From: Bacteroidales bacterium
Lineage (GTDB): Bacteria; Bacteroidota; Bacteroidia; Bacteroidales; UBA932
Direction of reading: 5' to 3'
Assembly (NCBI GenBank): GCA_017502125.1
Contig: JAFVVN010000033.1
Location: forward strand, 1 to 32,732
Length of the DNA stretch: 32,732 nt
Each line of letters starts with the position of its first letter. Positions within the stretch are counted from its first letter, which is position 1. Position numbers and translations under genes: made by a program. The notes below the pieces were generated by a model, which worked only from the letters and a program-made list of their open reading frames with translations, had not been told where the DNA came from and ran no database searches. This document shows, one piece after another, positions 6,711 to 15,609 of this stretch.

Positions 6711-8024
6711 TCATTTTTTCTTTCCATATTCCGGATCGACCTTCAACAATAAAGTGACCAGTACCGTGACAAGGCAGCATACCATGACAAAGATGAAGAA
6801 GTCAGTATACCCGAGCATTTCCTGGACATAGCCTGCGACCATGCCAGGAATCATCATGCTCAATGCCATGAATGCTGTACATAGCGAATAGTGTGCCGTT
6901 TTGAATTCTCCGTCTGAGAAATATATAAGATAGAGCATATAGGCTGTGAATCCGAAACCATATCCGAACTGGTCCAGCGCCACACATGAACTTATCACCC
7001 AAACATCGGAAGGCTGGAACATTGCCAGGAACACAAAGGACAGGCACGGAAGTGTCAGTGCCAGAGCCATAGGCCAGAGTGACTTCCTGAGTCCCCATTT
7101 TGAAGCTGCGATTCCTCCAAGGATTCCTCCTATGGTGAGTGCGGCCACTCCCACTGTTCCATAAACCAGACCCACGGCCTCGGTGGAGAGGCCCAGGCCG
7201 CCAAGTTCCCTGCCGTCCAGAAGGAAGGGATTCATCATCTTGACCAGGAAAGCCTCAGGGAGACGGTACAGAAGCATGAAAAGCAGGGCGACAAGCACTC
7301 CTTTCTTCCTGAAGAATGTCACGAAAGTGCGGCCAAATTCCTTGAATATATACACTGCATCCCCACCAGCATCACTTCGGCGGACATCTGATGCAGGATG
7401 AGGCAGACGGAAGATATGCCATAGAGTTGTCGCCGAGAACAACACCGCACAGACAAGAAGTGTCAGAGACCAGGCGCGAGGGATGTCGCCGATACGGGTC
7501 TCAAGCAATCCGGCAATCACGACAAGGACCCCCTGTCCGAAAATTGATGAAAGACGGTAGAATGTACTCCTGATTCCCACAAACAGGGACTGGTCGCTCG
7601 GATGCAATGCAAGCATATAGAAGCCGTCTGCCGCAATGTCATGGGTGGCAGAGGCGAAGGCTGTGATCCAGAACAGGACCAGGGTCAGGGTAAAGAGTGA
7701 TACCGGAACCGTACCGGAGGCAATGACCTCTCCAGAAGGATGAGGCAAGGTGAAGGCCACCAGGGCGAAAGCCACGGACATCAGGACCTGCATCGTGACG
7801 ACCCACCACCTCTTCGTGCGTATCAGATCCACAAAGGGGCTCCATAGAGGCTTGATCACCCAGGGAAGATACAGGAGGCTGGTATACATAGCCATATCAC
7901 CCTTGGACATGCCCATATTGTTGAACATTATCACTGAGATGTTGTTCACAATGAAATACGGCAGGCCTTCCGCGAAATATAGGGTGGGAATCCACCACCA
8001 GGGATTGGTTTTGCTTATCTTCAT
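6711..8024 (-). CDS. AmpG-like MFS permease (putative muropeptide importer)
   Basis: The 437-residue protein from ATG 8024 has about 12 hydrophobic segments. It resembles the AmpG/PAT branch of the major facilitator superfamily: WWIPTLYFAEGLPYFIVN at the N-terminus, YLPWVIKPLWSPFVDLIRTK in the loop between helices 2 and 3, and ATHDIAADGF in helix 5. AmpG carries GlcNAc-anhydroMurNAc peptides into the cytoplasm for recycling. The start codon overlaps the stop of the DUF4922-SpoIID gene as ATGA, which implies translational coupling. A longer frame to 8159 would add 45 hydrophilic residues overlapping that gene and is unlikely. The muropeptide substrate is inferred from family and from the NamZ and SpoIID neighbours. 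Confidence 0.82.
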   Translation of the reverse strand: MKISKTNPWWWIPTLYFAEGLPYFIVNNISVIMFNNMGMSKGDMAMYTSLLYLPWVIKPLWSPFVDLIRTKRWWVVTMQVLMSVAFALVAFTLPHPSGEVIASGTVPVSLFTLTLVLFWITAFASATHDIAADGFYMLALHPSDQSLFVGIRSTFYRLSSIFGQGVLVVIAGLLETRIGDIPRAWSLTLLVCAVLFSATTLWHIFRLPHPASDVRRSDAGGDAVYIFKEFGRTFVTFFRKKGVLVALLFMLLYRLPEAFLVKMMNPFLLDGRELGGLGLSTEAVGLVYGTVGVAALTIGGILGGIAASKWGLRKSLWPMALALTLPCLSFVFLAMFQPSDVWVISSCVALDQFGYGFGFTAYMLYLIYFSDGEFKTAHYSLCTAFMALSMMIPGMVAGYVQEMLGYTDFFIFVMVCCLVTVLVTLLLKVDPEYGKKK

Positions 8025-10279
8025 ACTTCTGTTCCGGGATAATAATGTTCCAGAATTTCCTTGTAGGTATAGCCTTCGGAGGCCATTACTGCAGCCCCGA
8101 TCTGGCAGAGGCCGACTCCATGTCCCCAACCGCTTCCATTGAGTCTGACTGTGCACCAATCCCCGTCAGGAGCAACCTCACGGCCTTGGTCATCAAGACA
8201 TACCGCTTCGAAAGCCGAACTCTTCAGATGAGTTTCAGAGAGGATTCTCCTTATTTCCAGTTCCTTACCTACAACTATCGTCCTCTTGTCACCTGATATC
8301 CTGAGTCGGTATATTCTTCCGGACTCTCCCCTTTCCAAAGGTTCGATGCAATTGATTCTTCCGAGATCTATTCCGCTGCGTCTCGCCACAAGCTGCGAGA
8401 CTGCATCACGGTCATAATCCACTGACCAACGATAGAAGTCGACTGTTTCCTGATCGTAATTATTCAGGACCTGCGAGAGTATCTCCTTGTCCTGAGTGTC
8501 ACAGAAACATTTTCCGCTGCCATGGTCAGGTGTATCGGCAAGTGGCTGAAGATAAGGCATGTCCCGGTCATCCCAGCATGTACTGAACCTTTCCATCCTG
8601 CCTCCGCAGCATTTTGAGAAACGGGCATCGCAAAGTTCGCCTTCACATCTCAGGACCTGGCCCCATGTGCTGTCTATAGCCCTACGCACTGTTTCGCCCG
8701 TGGCTCTGGTCAGCCCCTGATATCTCTGACAATGATCGTCTGCACACACATCGAAATGACGATGATCCTCGTGGTCATACCATTTCACATATCCCGTGAC
8801 TTCCTCTTCCATGACCTCTTTGGACATGGTGCTGTCAAGATATGAAACCAGGGCTGGAACATTGTTGATGTCACAAGGGATCTCCGCCTTCCTCTCATGA
8901 GCAGAGGCAGCTATCTGAGCCATGACCCATGAACGTGAGATCACTGCATGGGCCTTCAGGAACTCCTCGGATGCTGTCGCGCTCATCTCAGAAGATATTA
9001 CGCTGAGAAGATAGTCCTCAACGCCGACGACGTTTATCGCTGTCAATCGCCCGTCTTCGACTATTATCTTGAGAGCTCCTGCAAATTTCTGGTCCTCACG
9101 ACGTTCCCAATGGAAATTCACTCCAATGGTCACTCCATGAAGCACGAACGAAGGCTCGGCGAACATGGTGGAAGGATTCTGTTCTTCAAAATACAGTTCG
9201 TCATACAAGGCACCATCATATTCTATCTTGCCTTCACGGAACACAGCCTTTCGAGGTCCTGCGCCGTCTGAAAGTATCTCAAACTCTATTTCATCTGCAG
9301 ACATGATTCCGACCTGAAGATGTGGCTGAGTCCTTGTCAAGCGTTCATTTATCCTTGACTCCTCTTCTTCCGTGATGGAAACTTCCTTTACCATTTCGGA
9401 AAGGAGTTCAGGAGTCATCTTTTCATACTCCTCCTCGACCGGAACAATGAATACGCCACCCATATCCGCACAACCGGGACTCATGGTCAGATGATCCGGG
9501 CCATCCGAAAAATAATGATGCGAACGATGCCTGCTACGGAATATCACAACCGAGCGGAACTCTCCATCCTTCCAGTACGAATACAGATTGAACATTGGTT
9601 CTGTCTCACCTTCAGGGACTTCCGCACAGTCCAGAAGTCTGTAGAAAAGTTTCGCTGCCGATTTCACAGTATCGGCGCGAAGGACATATATTCCTGTTGT
9701 GAACTTGTCATAATGGTAAAGATCCGCATCCTGGGTGGATGTCAGGAACGTCATACTGTCTTCCAAAGTGGCATCCACATCGCTGATCAGCGGCACATGA
9801 CCGGCCGGAGTGGCCTGAAAATGATGGTGGTCAGGAGCAGATGCACCGCTCTTGGGGCCATTGTAGAAAAAGATATAGCCCGGGTACTTCCTTGCCATAT
9901 CCAGCATATCCACATATCGGTTCCTTATGGACTGGTCCACATGCCTGTTCATGGCTATCACAAGATGATCCGGGAATATCGGATAGGGATTCACAAGTAT
10001 ATGGTATCTCTTGCCCTTGCGGCCATCAAACTTCATCATTATCTGCTCCGGAGGGCGATTCTCCCTGCAAAGGAAGCATCGACGCCTGGCAATATCCTCC
10101 TTGTTCAGTTTAGCCGCGGAAGATATCATGCGTGCAGGATTGAACTGGAGCCTGACCATAAGCCCGCCTATCTCCATTTCACGGACGCGCACATTCTTCA
10201 ATGCCCGGAAATTGTCACATGCGAGAGGCCAGCGTGAAATCTGGTCACCTACGAATTTATGTATTCTGTCCTGTTTCAT
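8021..10279 (-). CDS. DUF4922 (HIT/GalT-like phosphorylase) fused to a SpoIID/LytB domain
   Basis: The 752-residue protein has two unrelated halves. Residues 1-300 are a DUF4922 region with a CFLC zinc-type pair (68-71), HILVNPYPIFPDHLVIA (93-109) and HHHFQ (151-155), the active-site pattern of the HIT/GalT superfamily of nucleotidyl transferases and phosphorylases. Residues 380-752 are a SpoIID/LytB domain: SVISSEMSATASEEFLKAHA (426-445, E431 at the catalytic position), RATGETV, and GWGHGVGLCQIGA (717-729). SpoIID enzymes cleave glycan strands that have lost their peptides. No signal peptide or membrane segment is present, so the protein should be cytoplasmic, which is odd for a wall-cleaving domain but fits processing of fragments imported by the coupled AmpG-like permease. 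The gene lies 18 bases after the glycosyltransferase gene. Domains are clear; the joint function is unknown. Confidence 0.88.
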   Translation of the reverse strand: MKQDRIHKFVGDQISRWPLACDNFRALKNVRVREMEIGGLMVRLQFNPARMISSAAKLNKEDIARRRCFLCRENRPPEQIMMKFDGRKGKRYHILVNPYPIFPDHLVIAMNRHVDQSIRNRYVDMLDMARKYPGYIFFYNGPKSGASAPDHHHFQATPAGHVPLISDVDATLEDSMTFLTSTQDADLYHYDKFTTGIYVLRADTVKSAAKLFYRLLDCAEVPEGETEPMFNLYSYWKDGEFRSVVIFRSRHRSHHYFSDGPDHLTMSPGCADMGGVFIVPVEEEYEKMTPELLSEMVKEVSITEEEESRINERLTRTQPHLQVGIMSADEIEFEILSDGAGPRKAVFREGKIEYDGALYDELYFEEQNPSTMFAEPSFVLHGVTIGVNFHWERREDQKFAGALKIIVEDGRLTAINVVGVEDYLLSVISSEMSATASEEFLKAHAVISRSWVMAQIAASAHERKAEIPCDINNVPALVSYLDSTMSKEVMEEEVTGYVKWYDHEDHRHFDVCADDHCQRYQGLTRATGETVRRAIDSTWGQVLRCEGELCDARFSKCCGGRMERFSTCWDDRDMPYLQPLADTPDHGSGKCFCDTQDKEILSQVLNNYDQETVDFYRWSVDYDRDAVSQLVARRSGIDLGRINCIEPLERGESGRIYRLRISGDKRTIVVGKELEIRRILSETHLKSSAFEAVCLDDQGREVAPDGDWCTVRLNGSGWGHGVGLCQIGAAVMASEGYTYKEILEHYYPGTEV

Positions 10280-10297
10280 GGGTTGTTACAGATCTCT

Positions 10298-11743
10298 CTA
10301 CTTTGAACGAGACGAGGCTTTGGAGGCTCGAGATGACATGCGGGCTTCAAGCTCCCAGGTCCTTATACGGTCTTTGTACAGATTGTTTGCATTCACCTTT
10401 TCTATTTCCAGAGCGGCATCAGAGTTTCCCTCCCAACGCCTGCAGCAATACAGCACGTCATATATTCTTCCGATGCGATATTCACGGCTGATACGCAGAC
10501 CTAATGCATAGTCTTCTCCATAGCTTGTATTCGGAAGATTCAATTTTCTGAGAAGCGGGGTCCAGAACGCCCTTGGAGCTCCCAAGCCGTTGATTCTAAG
10601 AGCATTATTACGTCCGTTATCCTCAGTCCATTCTCTATGGTCGATTATTCCCGGAGGGATGGGATTCATCTGGAAATCGGTCATCTGATATGTTCCCACC
10701 ACCATAGCGCACTTCTGTTCACGGAACGCATCTACAATCTTAGTCAAAGTATCCGGACCGCTGTATACATCATCACTGTCAAGCTGAACTGCATACTCTC
10801 CGCACATCTGATGATGGACAGCCAGATTCCAGCATCCACCTATACAAAGGTCAGTCTTAACAGGGATGACATGGATGAGCCTTTCATCGTCAGCGGCCAT
10901 CCTGGCAAGCAGCTGCGTGGTACCGTCTGTCGAATGGTTGTCCACCACAATGACATTGAAAGGAAAATCACATTTCTGACTCAATGCACTTTCGACGGCA
11001 TCCTTGACAGTCCTTATCCTGTTATAGACCGGAATGACGACAGAAGCTGTCACCGGGAACTCATGCTGCGAAATTTCCGGTTCCTTGAACACGGGAGCGA
11101 GCCAGCCTCCTATCCTTTTGAGGTGGTCCGTACAGATTTCCTCCATCTCCACCTGGACAGCCCTGTTCTTTGGGTCCACATAATCGAACTGCTTCTCGCC
11201 TGACTTTCTGGCATCTGTCTGAATCTCGGTATAGAGATATTCGTTTATATGCACTATCTTCTTCATCCGAAGCCTCAGGTCATAAAGGGCGCCCCACTGC
11301 CAGTCCTTCTCCATGGCCCTGACGGCTTTCCTGAAGGATGAGCGTCTGAAGACCAGCACACTGCCGAAGTCAAAATTATCACGCAAGGCTCCCTTCTGGC
11401 AGTCTATCAGAGGATGACGCCTTCTTGTCTGCTTCCCGTCTTCCCCTTCCACCAGTTCATAGTGGTCGGCATACAGCATGTCAGCACCGGTATCCTCCGC
11501 AATGGAAACAATACGGTCCAGGGCAAGCATACCCATTTCAAGAGGCTTGTCTTTGGTATAGAGGAGTACATATTTATGAGATACAGCACCAGCGATGCTT
11601 CTCAAAGTCTCAGCGGACTTCAAAGATACACCGGAAAGGATGGTCACACCCACAAAAGACTCGCTTCTGCTGAAGGATTCCACCGTCACCTCAAGGTCCT
11701 CACCTGACATCGACGGAACAAAACACTCGATATTTAATGCCAT
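10298..11743 (-). CDS. Family 2 glycosyltransferase with a second, degenerate N-terminal GT-like half
   Basis: In this 481-residue protein, residues 232-445 are a GT-A fold family 2 glycosyltransferase: [20 protein letters not shown] (234-253), [12 protein letters not shown] (264-275) and the metal/nucleotide-sugar DxD-type motif LDSDDVY (321-327), with the later [10 protein letters not shown]. Residues 1-220 have a similar order of strands with MLYADHYEL and [12 protein letters not shown] but lack a DxD, so they look like a degenerate second GT domain. The last 25 residues are Ser/Lys/Arg rich. There is no membrane segment. It lies between the Nudix gene and the DUF4922-SpoIID gene in the putative peptidoglycan-recycling operon. 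Sugar donor and acceptor are unknown. Confidence 0.85.
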   Translation of the reverse strand: MALNIECFVPSMSGEDLEVTVESFSRSESFVGVTILSGVSLKSAETLRSIAGAVSHKYVLLYTKDKPLEMGMLALDRIVSIAEDTGADMLYADHYELVEGEDGKQTRRRHPLIDCQKGALRDNFDFGSVLVFRRSSFRKAVRAMEKDWQWGALYDLRLRMKKIVHINEYLYTEIQTDARKSGEKQFDYVDPKNRAVQVEMEEICTDHLKRIGGWLAPVFKEPEISQHEFPVTASVVIPVYNRIRTVKDAVESALSQKCDFPFNVIVVDNHSTDGTTQLLARMAADDERLIHVIPVKTDLCIGGCWNLAVHHQMCGEYAVQLDSDDVYSGPDTLTKIVDAFREQKCAMVVGTYQMTDFQMNPIPPGIIDHREWTEDNGRNNALRINGLGAPRAFWTPLLRKLNLPNTSYGEDYALGLRISREYRIGRIYDVLYCCRRWEGNSDAALEIEKVNANNLYKDRIRTWELEARMSSRASKASSRSK

Positions 11744-11761
11744 TTGCTGAAAATTTATATC

Positions 11762-11771
11762 ATCACCTCCT
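11762..11771 (-). promoter_or_regulatory. Perfect Shine-Dalgarno-like decamer
   Basis: The minus strand reads AGGAGGTGAT, fully complementary to the usual 16S rRNA 3' tail. It overlaps the Nudix stop codon and lies 18 bases before the glycosyltransferase ATG, too far for a normal ribosome-binding site. Bacteroidota rarely use such sequences. Confidence 0.3.
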
Positions 11772-12357
11772 ACAAAAGAGCAAGAAGGGATGAACGGATC
11801 ATCTTGAATTCCGATTCAAAATTCGGAGTGAATACACCTTTGTCCAGATTGGAATCAATCTCTTCCACAGGCCACCAGCGCCCTTCGGAAACCTCATCAA
11901 GGTCAGGATGAAGTTCATAGCTGCCCACAGCTGCAAAGACGTTGACCATTTCCTTTTCTATCTCAGACTCAAAAAGATAAGTCTCAAGGAATATCGGGTT
12001 GAAATCCGTGAAGTTCAGTTCCTCGAAAGCCTCACGATGGACAGCTTCCACAATAGACTCGCCATAGGCGACATGTCCACCTACCGCAGTGTCCCACTTT
12101 CCCGGCTGTATATCCTTTTTCAATGATCTTTTCTGAAGATATATCCTTGAGAATCTGTCGATTATATGTATATGGACAACTGGATGCAGAGGTTTCGCCC
12201 CGCTATGACAGTATTTCCTGGAAGAGCGGCCTATCACCAGTCCGTTAGGTTCTATCACAGGAAAATATTCATCAGACACATATGCAGAAGGGGATATATC
12301 TGCTGTCGGAGCCGGCACCATAGGTGCCATATCATATTGATATATAAGTTCTAACAT
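11770..12357 (-). CDS. Nudix hydrolase
   Basis: This 195-residue soluble protein has a Nudix box at residues 94-116: G94, then E100, then REAFEEL from 108. It fits GX5EX7REUXEEXGU except that the final glycine is asparagine (EELNF). The region before the box ([19 protein letters not shown], then CHSG and HPVVHIHI) has the layout of the IPP-isomerase-like Nudix branch that includes E. coli YfcD. Nudix enzymes hydrolyse a nucleoside diphosphate linked to another moiety; the substrate here is unknown, though a nucleotide sugar would suit its neighbours. Its ATG shares one base with the stop of the thioesterase gene (TGATG). The gene end carries the Shine-Dalgarno-like decamer. Confidence 0.9.
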   Translation of the reverse strand: MLELIYQYDMAPMVPAPTADISPSAYVSDEYFPVIEPNGLVIGRSSRKYCHSGAKPLHPVVHIHIIDRFSRIYLQKRSLKKDIQPGKWDTAVGGHVAYGESIVEAVHREAFEELNFTDFNPIFLETYLFESEIEKEMVNVFAAVGSYELHPDLDEVSEGRWWPVEEIDSNLDKGVFTPNFESEFKMIRSSLLALL

Positions 12358-13103
12358 CAGGCCTGAGGATTGAAGATTATCTCCACGATGAATGCAGACT
12401 GGTCCTGCACCTTACCTTCGATGTATACACGAAGAGCATTCTCCTCCTCAACGAACACGCGATAAAGCTCAACCTCCTCCTGAGGCTTGACTTCATGGTT
12501 GAAATTGATGGTGAATGATTTGACCGAGTGTCTCGAAGTCACTTCATATCCCACCGCATCCATGGACCATTGCATATACATGGCGTTGTTGGCATGGGCA
12601 TTCAAGTCCACATCCGAGTATTCCACCTTATGAGCGAGCACCAGTTCCGGCTCGATATCCTTAGGCATCTGCACCTTTTCTGCAGGAGTCTCGATCACAT
12701 TTTCCGAGCATACTCCATTATCATCCATAAGTTTCGGATCTCGGACCAGACGCCTTGTCTCCAGATTCATGACCAGCCATGAGGTGGTCGCCTTGACCCG
12801 GGGTCTTCCCTCGCTGTCCGTAATCAGGAAGTCTCTCAGAAAGAACAGTCTGTTGAGTCCCTTGTGCCAGGTCTGCAAGGTCACATCCTCTCTCCATTTA
12901 GGGGCATCCACAAACTCTATATGCATTCTGGAAAGAATCCAGGCAGTGTTGGACAGGATCAGGTCATCATATCCGAAACCCAAGACTGAAGCATGCCGAT
13001 TCGCAGCCTCCTGCGCCAGATCCATGAAGGAAGCCGGCTTTAAACGCCACGAGGCGTCAGTATCATAGCATGGTATTGTTATCTTCTGTGTATATTTATT
13101 CAT
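12357..13103 (-). CDS. Acyl-ACP thioesterase (FatA/FatB family)
   Basis: This 248-residue protein is a tandem hot-dog fold thioesterase. The N-terminal half contains RLKPASFMDLAQEAANRHAS and the substrate-facing segment TAWILSRMHIEF. The second half contains VEYSDVDLNAHANN (160-173), the family's catalytic D-x-N-x-H motif with D166, N168 and H170. Such enzymes release free fatty acids from acyl carrier protein in the cytoplasm. Length is typical for bacterial members. It overlaps the upstream HU-like gene by eight bases and the Nudix gene by one. Its place in an operon with wall and envelope genes suggests a link between fatty-acid release and envelope building, but this is only inference. 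Confidence 0.9.
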   Translation of the reverse strand: MNKYTQKITIPCYDTDASWRLKPASFMDLAQEAANRHASVLGFGYDDLILSNTAWILSRMHIEFVDAPKWREDVTLQTWHKGLNRLFFLRDFLITDSEGRPRVKATTSWLVMNLETRRLVRDPKLMDDNGVCSENVIETPAEKVQMPKDIEPELVLAHKVEYSDVDLNAHANNAMYMQWSMDAVGYEVTSRHSVKSFTINFNHEVKPQEEVELYRVFVEEENALRVYIEGKVQDQSAFIVEIIFNPQA

Positions 13104-14040
13104 ATCTATGATTCAAGATTTCAAGTTCTTCGCTGGAATACAGCATGGCATCCATCCAGGAAGGGAAGACATTTGCCAGGATGACAAATAAGACAAAGAA
13201 CAGGACAACCGCAGCGATCACTCCCCCTACAATCATCAAAATCCTCTTTTGTCTTGGCTCCATAAGCCATCTCCACGTCCGGCATGAACATCTTCTGTCT
13301 TCTATCATATCATCCTCATCAGATAGCTGAGAAACAGACTCGCCATCATTGGAAGATTCACATTCATCCTCCTGATCAGGCATCTGGAGCGGCATAGGTT
13401 CAGGAACAGCCTCCGGCTCTGCCACCGGATCCACTTTAATATCTGTCGCATCAGTCACCTCCTGCACTGGCACCGGTTCAGGCATAGGTGCGGATTCAGG
13501 TACAGGCGCTGGTTCATTCACATGCACTGACTCGGGTTGAGCTTCTGGCTGTGCCATAGGCTCTTCAAGCATCGATTTAAGTTCAGAAACAGCCTCTCTG
13601 ACCTCTTCCGGACTCTCATTGTGGCTCTTCAGCGAGATGGGCTCAAGTCCGAAACCACTTGGATATATATCCAGGTCCTCATCTGCCACAAAGAATATAT
13701 CGTTCTCCTTGGTAGCTCTCAGACGGCCCAGTCCCGGAAAGACAACGGTCTTCTTCATGAAAAGGACAGTCTTCATTTCTGACAGGAAATCCTTCACGAC
13801 CTCTTCTGCAACATCAAAAGGGAGGTTATTGGTCTCAGCATAAAAAGAGACAAGTTCATCACCCTCGTCAGGCTTAGACCTGAAATACAGCTTTCGGTAC
13901 GGCGGATTAATCGTATATCCTCTGTCTGAAAAAGTCGCCGGAACCAATTCTGCCACAAAACAGCCCAGACCTGGAAGCACAACCCTGTCACCGTCAAGAA
14001 TGAGTTTCTTGACCATTTTCGCCAAAAGATCTATATCCAT
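13096..14040 (-). CDS. HU-like (CCDC81-type) domain protein with Pro/Glu-rich linker and one membrane segment
   Basis: The protein has 314 residues from ATG 14040; an upstream TTG at 14061 is rejected. Residues 1-150 look like the paired HU-CCDC81 bacterial domain found at the start of Bacteroidota SPOR-type proteins: MDIDLLAKMVKKLIL, then VVLPGLGCFVAELVPATF, RKLYFRS and a second VVFPGLGRLRA. Residues about 160-240 are a repetitive Pro/Glu/Val-rich linker (PEPVPVQE-like units), followed by acidic serines, a Trp/Arg-rich patch and one membrane helix (RILMIVGGVIAAVVLFFVLF). Only about 30 residues follow, so the SPOR domain that normally binds denuded glycan is missing. The N-terminal part would be cytoplasmic. 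First gene of the eight-gene operon. Confidence 0.65.
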   Translation of the reverse strand: MDIDLLAKMVKKLILDGDRVVLPGLGCFVAELVPATFSDRGYTINPPYRKLYFRSKPDEGDELVSFYAETNNLPFDVAEEVVKDFLSEMKTVLFMKKTVVFPGLGRLRATKENDIFFVADEDLDIYPSGFGLEPISLKSHNESPEEVREAVSELKSMLEEPMAQPEAQPESVHVNEPAPVPESAPMPEPVPVQEVTDATDIKVDPVAEPEAVPEPMPLQMPDQEDECESSNDGESVSQLSDEDDMIEDRRCSCRTWRWLMEPRQKRILMIVGGVIAAVVLFFVLFVILANVFPSWMDAMLYSSEELEILNHRYE

Positions 14041-14087
14041 AAGAAATAGTTTTAAGACCAAAGGTCAGTTAGTTTCAGTAAATCATA

Positions 14088-14095
14088 CAAATATA
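14088..14095 (-). promoter_or_regulatory. -7 box of the eight-gene wall/envelope operon
   Basis: The minus strand reads TATATTTG, an exact TAnnTTTG match, 47 bases before the ATG at 14040. No TTG is found at the standard distance. No other candidate promoter was noticed in the short gaps of the genes downstream to 4276. Confidence 0.5.
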
Positions 14096-14165
14096 GCGAA
14101 AACTTATGTATTTTAGACACTTGCACGACAGCAATAAAAAATATTTTAAAATTTTTGCAGAAAAA

Positions 14166-14196
14166 TTTGCAGTTAACGGAAAAATGCCTACCTTTG
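14166..14196 (+). promoter_or_regulatory. Promoter of tRNA-Asn
   Basis: TTTG (14166-14169), a 19-base spacer and TACCTTTG (14189-14196) match the Bacteroidota consensus at every defined position. The tRNA begins 40 bases further on. Confidence 0.75.
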
Positions 14197-14235
14197 CAAT
14201 CCCAAACGAAAAGAAAACGTTTGAGAACAAAAAAT

Positions 14236-14312
14236 TCCCGAATAGCTCAGTTGGTTAGAGCATCTGACTGTTAATCAGAGGGTCCTTGGTTCAAGTCCAA
14301 GTTCGGGAGCCA
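14236..14312 (+). tRNA. tRNA-Asn (anticodon GTT)
   Basis: The 77 bases fold as a cloverleaf. The acceptor stem is TCCCGAA (14236-14242) with TTCGGGA (14302-14308), discriminator G 14309 and an encoded CCA (14310-14312). The anticodon GTT is at 14270-14272 within the loop closed by CTGA/TCAG, and the T arm contains GGTTCAAGTCC. It has its own promoter and terminator. Confidence 0.97.
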
Positions 14313-14319
14313 AAAAATC

Positions 14320-14350
14320 AAGAGGTTACGAGAAATCGCAACCTCTTTTT
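14320..14350 (+). terminator. Terminator of tRNA-Asn, probably bidirectional
   Basis: AAGAGGTT (14320-14327) pairs with AACCTCTT (14340-14347) and is followed by T. On the minus strand the same stem is followed by six T (complement of 14312-14317), so it can also end the convergent FISUMP-domain gene that stops at 14404. Confidence 0.75.
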
Positions 14351-14403
14351 CGTTGTGGATACCCCAAATGTCGATATAATTGACAAAAAGGCGGATCGGC
14401 AGG

Positions 14404-15426
14404 CTATAGCATCCGCTGCCCCTCGATATCCTTTACGCAGCGCACGGCATTAGCTTCGTGAGGGAAAGCATGCGGGGAGACCTCCACATAATCCTCTCCA
14501 AAATACAAGGTCCAGATCAAGCCCTCTCCACCGCCATGACGCAGAGTCCAATAGCCGGTTGAGATATCTCGATTCATGCTTATGCCTGCTCTGTCACGTG
14601 AGCCCACGGCAGGTAGGAATATGCGCTGAACCCCTGTTCCATATGGTTCAGGTCCGGAGAACCACCTGCCCTTCTGACCGCCTTCATGATACTCGGTAAA
14701 TTCAGAATAGTTCTTGGTAAGATTGTAGAAATCAAAAAGTTCAGGCAGTCTCCAGCCTTCCGGACATGGATCATTTAACTTATTTTTAAATACGATGCCA
14801 TCATCCGTGAACTGATTCCATAACTTCATATCGTTATCGGTCCAGTTGAAAAGTGCATAATCCGACCTGGCATAGAAATTATTCGGATGCTTACGCGCTT
14901 CAGCCGGAGTTACAGGAGCCGGGACAATATCAGCTGTAGTACTGTCTGGACGCACCCTATGCTTATCATTCGCATATGGCTCTCCATATCCCTGTCCATG
15001 CTTTCTTCCCCACTGGAAAAGTTTTCCATATGGATAATCTGTCGCATGATAGCCGCAGTTGACAGGAGCCCACAGGATTCCTCCTATAAGGATACCACCA
15101 CCATGATTGATACCATATTCATCTATATAATTCAAAGTGGTGTCACGGATAATGTTCTGACCTTCATCAGTTTCCGGAACTACAGCTTTCGAAACTACAG
15201 CCTCCGGAGTTTTCTTTTCATGCTGAGTCTCAGGAGCCCTGCCATTTACCTGAGAATGCTGATGAGGACGGACCTGATGGGAAGAGTTGCTTTCTTTGAT
15301 CTTCCTGACTATTTCCTTTTTTACAGAATTTCCCACACTTTTTCCTATTTTACGCAAGATATCCTGCCCCTCAACCTGGGTTGAAAGCATTGAAAGGAGT
15401 ATCACAAACAAGATTTTTGATTTCAT
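14404..15426 (-). CDS. Secreted FISUMP-domain protein (TIGR02145-like)
   Basis: The protein has 340 residues from ATG 15426 (the frame also extends to a GTG at 15447). It has a type I signal peptide (MKSKILFVILLSMLSTQVEG), then a charged, low-complexity region to about residue 85. The C-terminal half carries the motifs of the Fibrobacter succinogenes major paralogous domain: LWAPVNCGY, YGKLFQWGR, NDPCPEGWRLPE, LPAVGSRD and YWT near the end, with EANAVRCVKD closing it. Such domains are common in exported Bacteroidota proteins, often adhesin-like; no enzymatic role is established. It is transcribed alone from a TATATTTG box, with the bidirectional tRNA-Asn terminator downstream. Confidence 0.75.
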   Translation of the reverse strand: MKSKILFVILLSMLSTQVEGQDILRKIGKSVGNSVKKEIVRKIKESNSSHQVRPHQHSQVNGRAPETQHEKKTPEAVVSKAVVPETDEGQNIIRDTTLNYIDEYGINHGGGILIGGILWAPVNCGYHATDYPYGKLFQWGRKHGQGYGEPYANDKHRVRPDSTTADIVPAPVTPAEARKHPNNFYARSDYALFNWTDNDMKLWNQFTDDGIVFKNKLNDPCPEGWRLPELFDFYNLTKNYSEFTEYHEGGQKGRWFSGPEPYGTGVQRIFLPAVGSRDRAGISMNRDISTGYWTLRHGGGEGLIWTLYFGEDYVEVSPHAFPHEANAVRCVKDIEGQRML

Positions 15427-15446
15427 TTCAGTCAGATTATTTACCA

Positions 15447-15454
15447 CAAATATA
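15447..15454 (-). promoter_or_regulatory. -7 box of the FISUMP-domain gene
   Basis: The minus strand reads TATATTTG, matching TAnnTTTG, 20 bases before the ATG at 15426. No TTG at -33. Confidence 0.45.
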
Positions 15455-15609
15455 GGAATTTTTATATAGTGAACTACATTTTCCTGTTTCTGAAAATTTT
15501 ACACATCTGCATAAATCAGAGCCATACAGACTACTATAAAAGACCACTGACGGACATACACCGACAATAGCCATGACTGAGGCATCCACTATTCTGCTGA
15601 CGACAATAT

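Noticed and set aside
9491-10237. Plus-strand open frame of 248 codons
   Set aside because: Antisense to the clearly coding DUF4922-SpoIID gene; composition is that of a reverse-frame shadow.
13420-13560. Repeated Pro/Glu/Val codons looking like a DNA tandem repeat
   Set aside because: The units vary in length and sequence; it is a low-complexity linker of the HU-like protein, not a regular repeat array.
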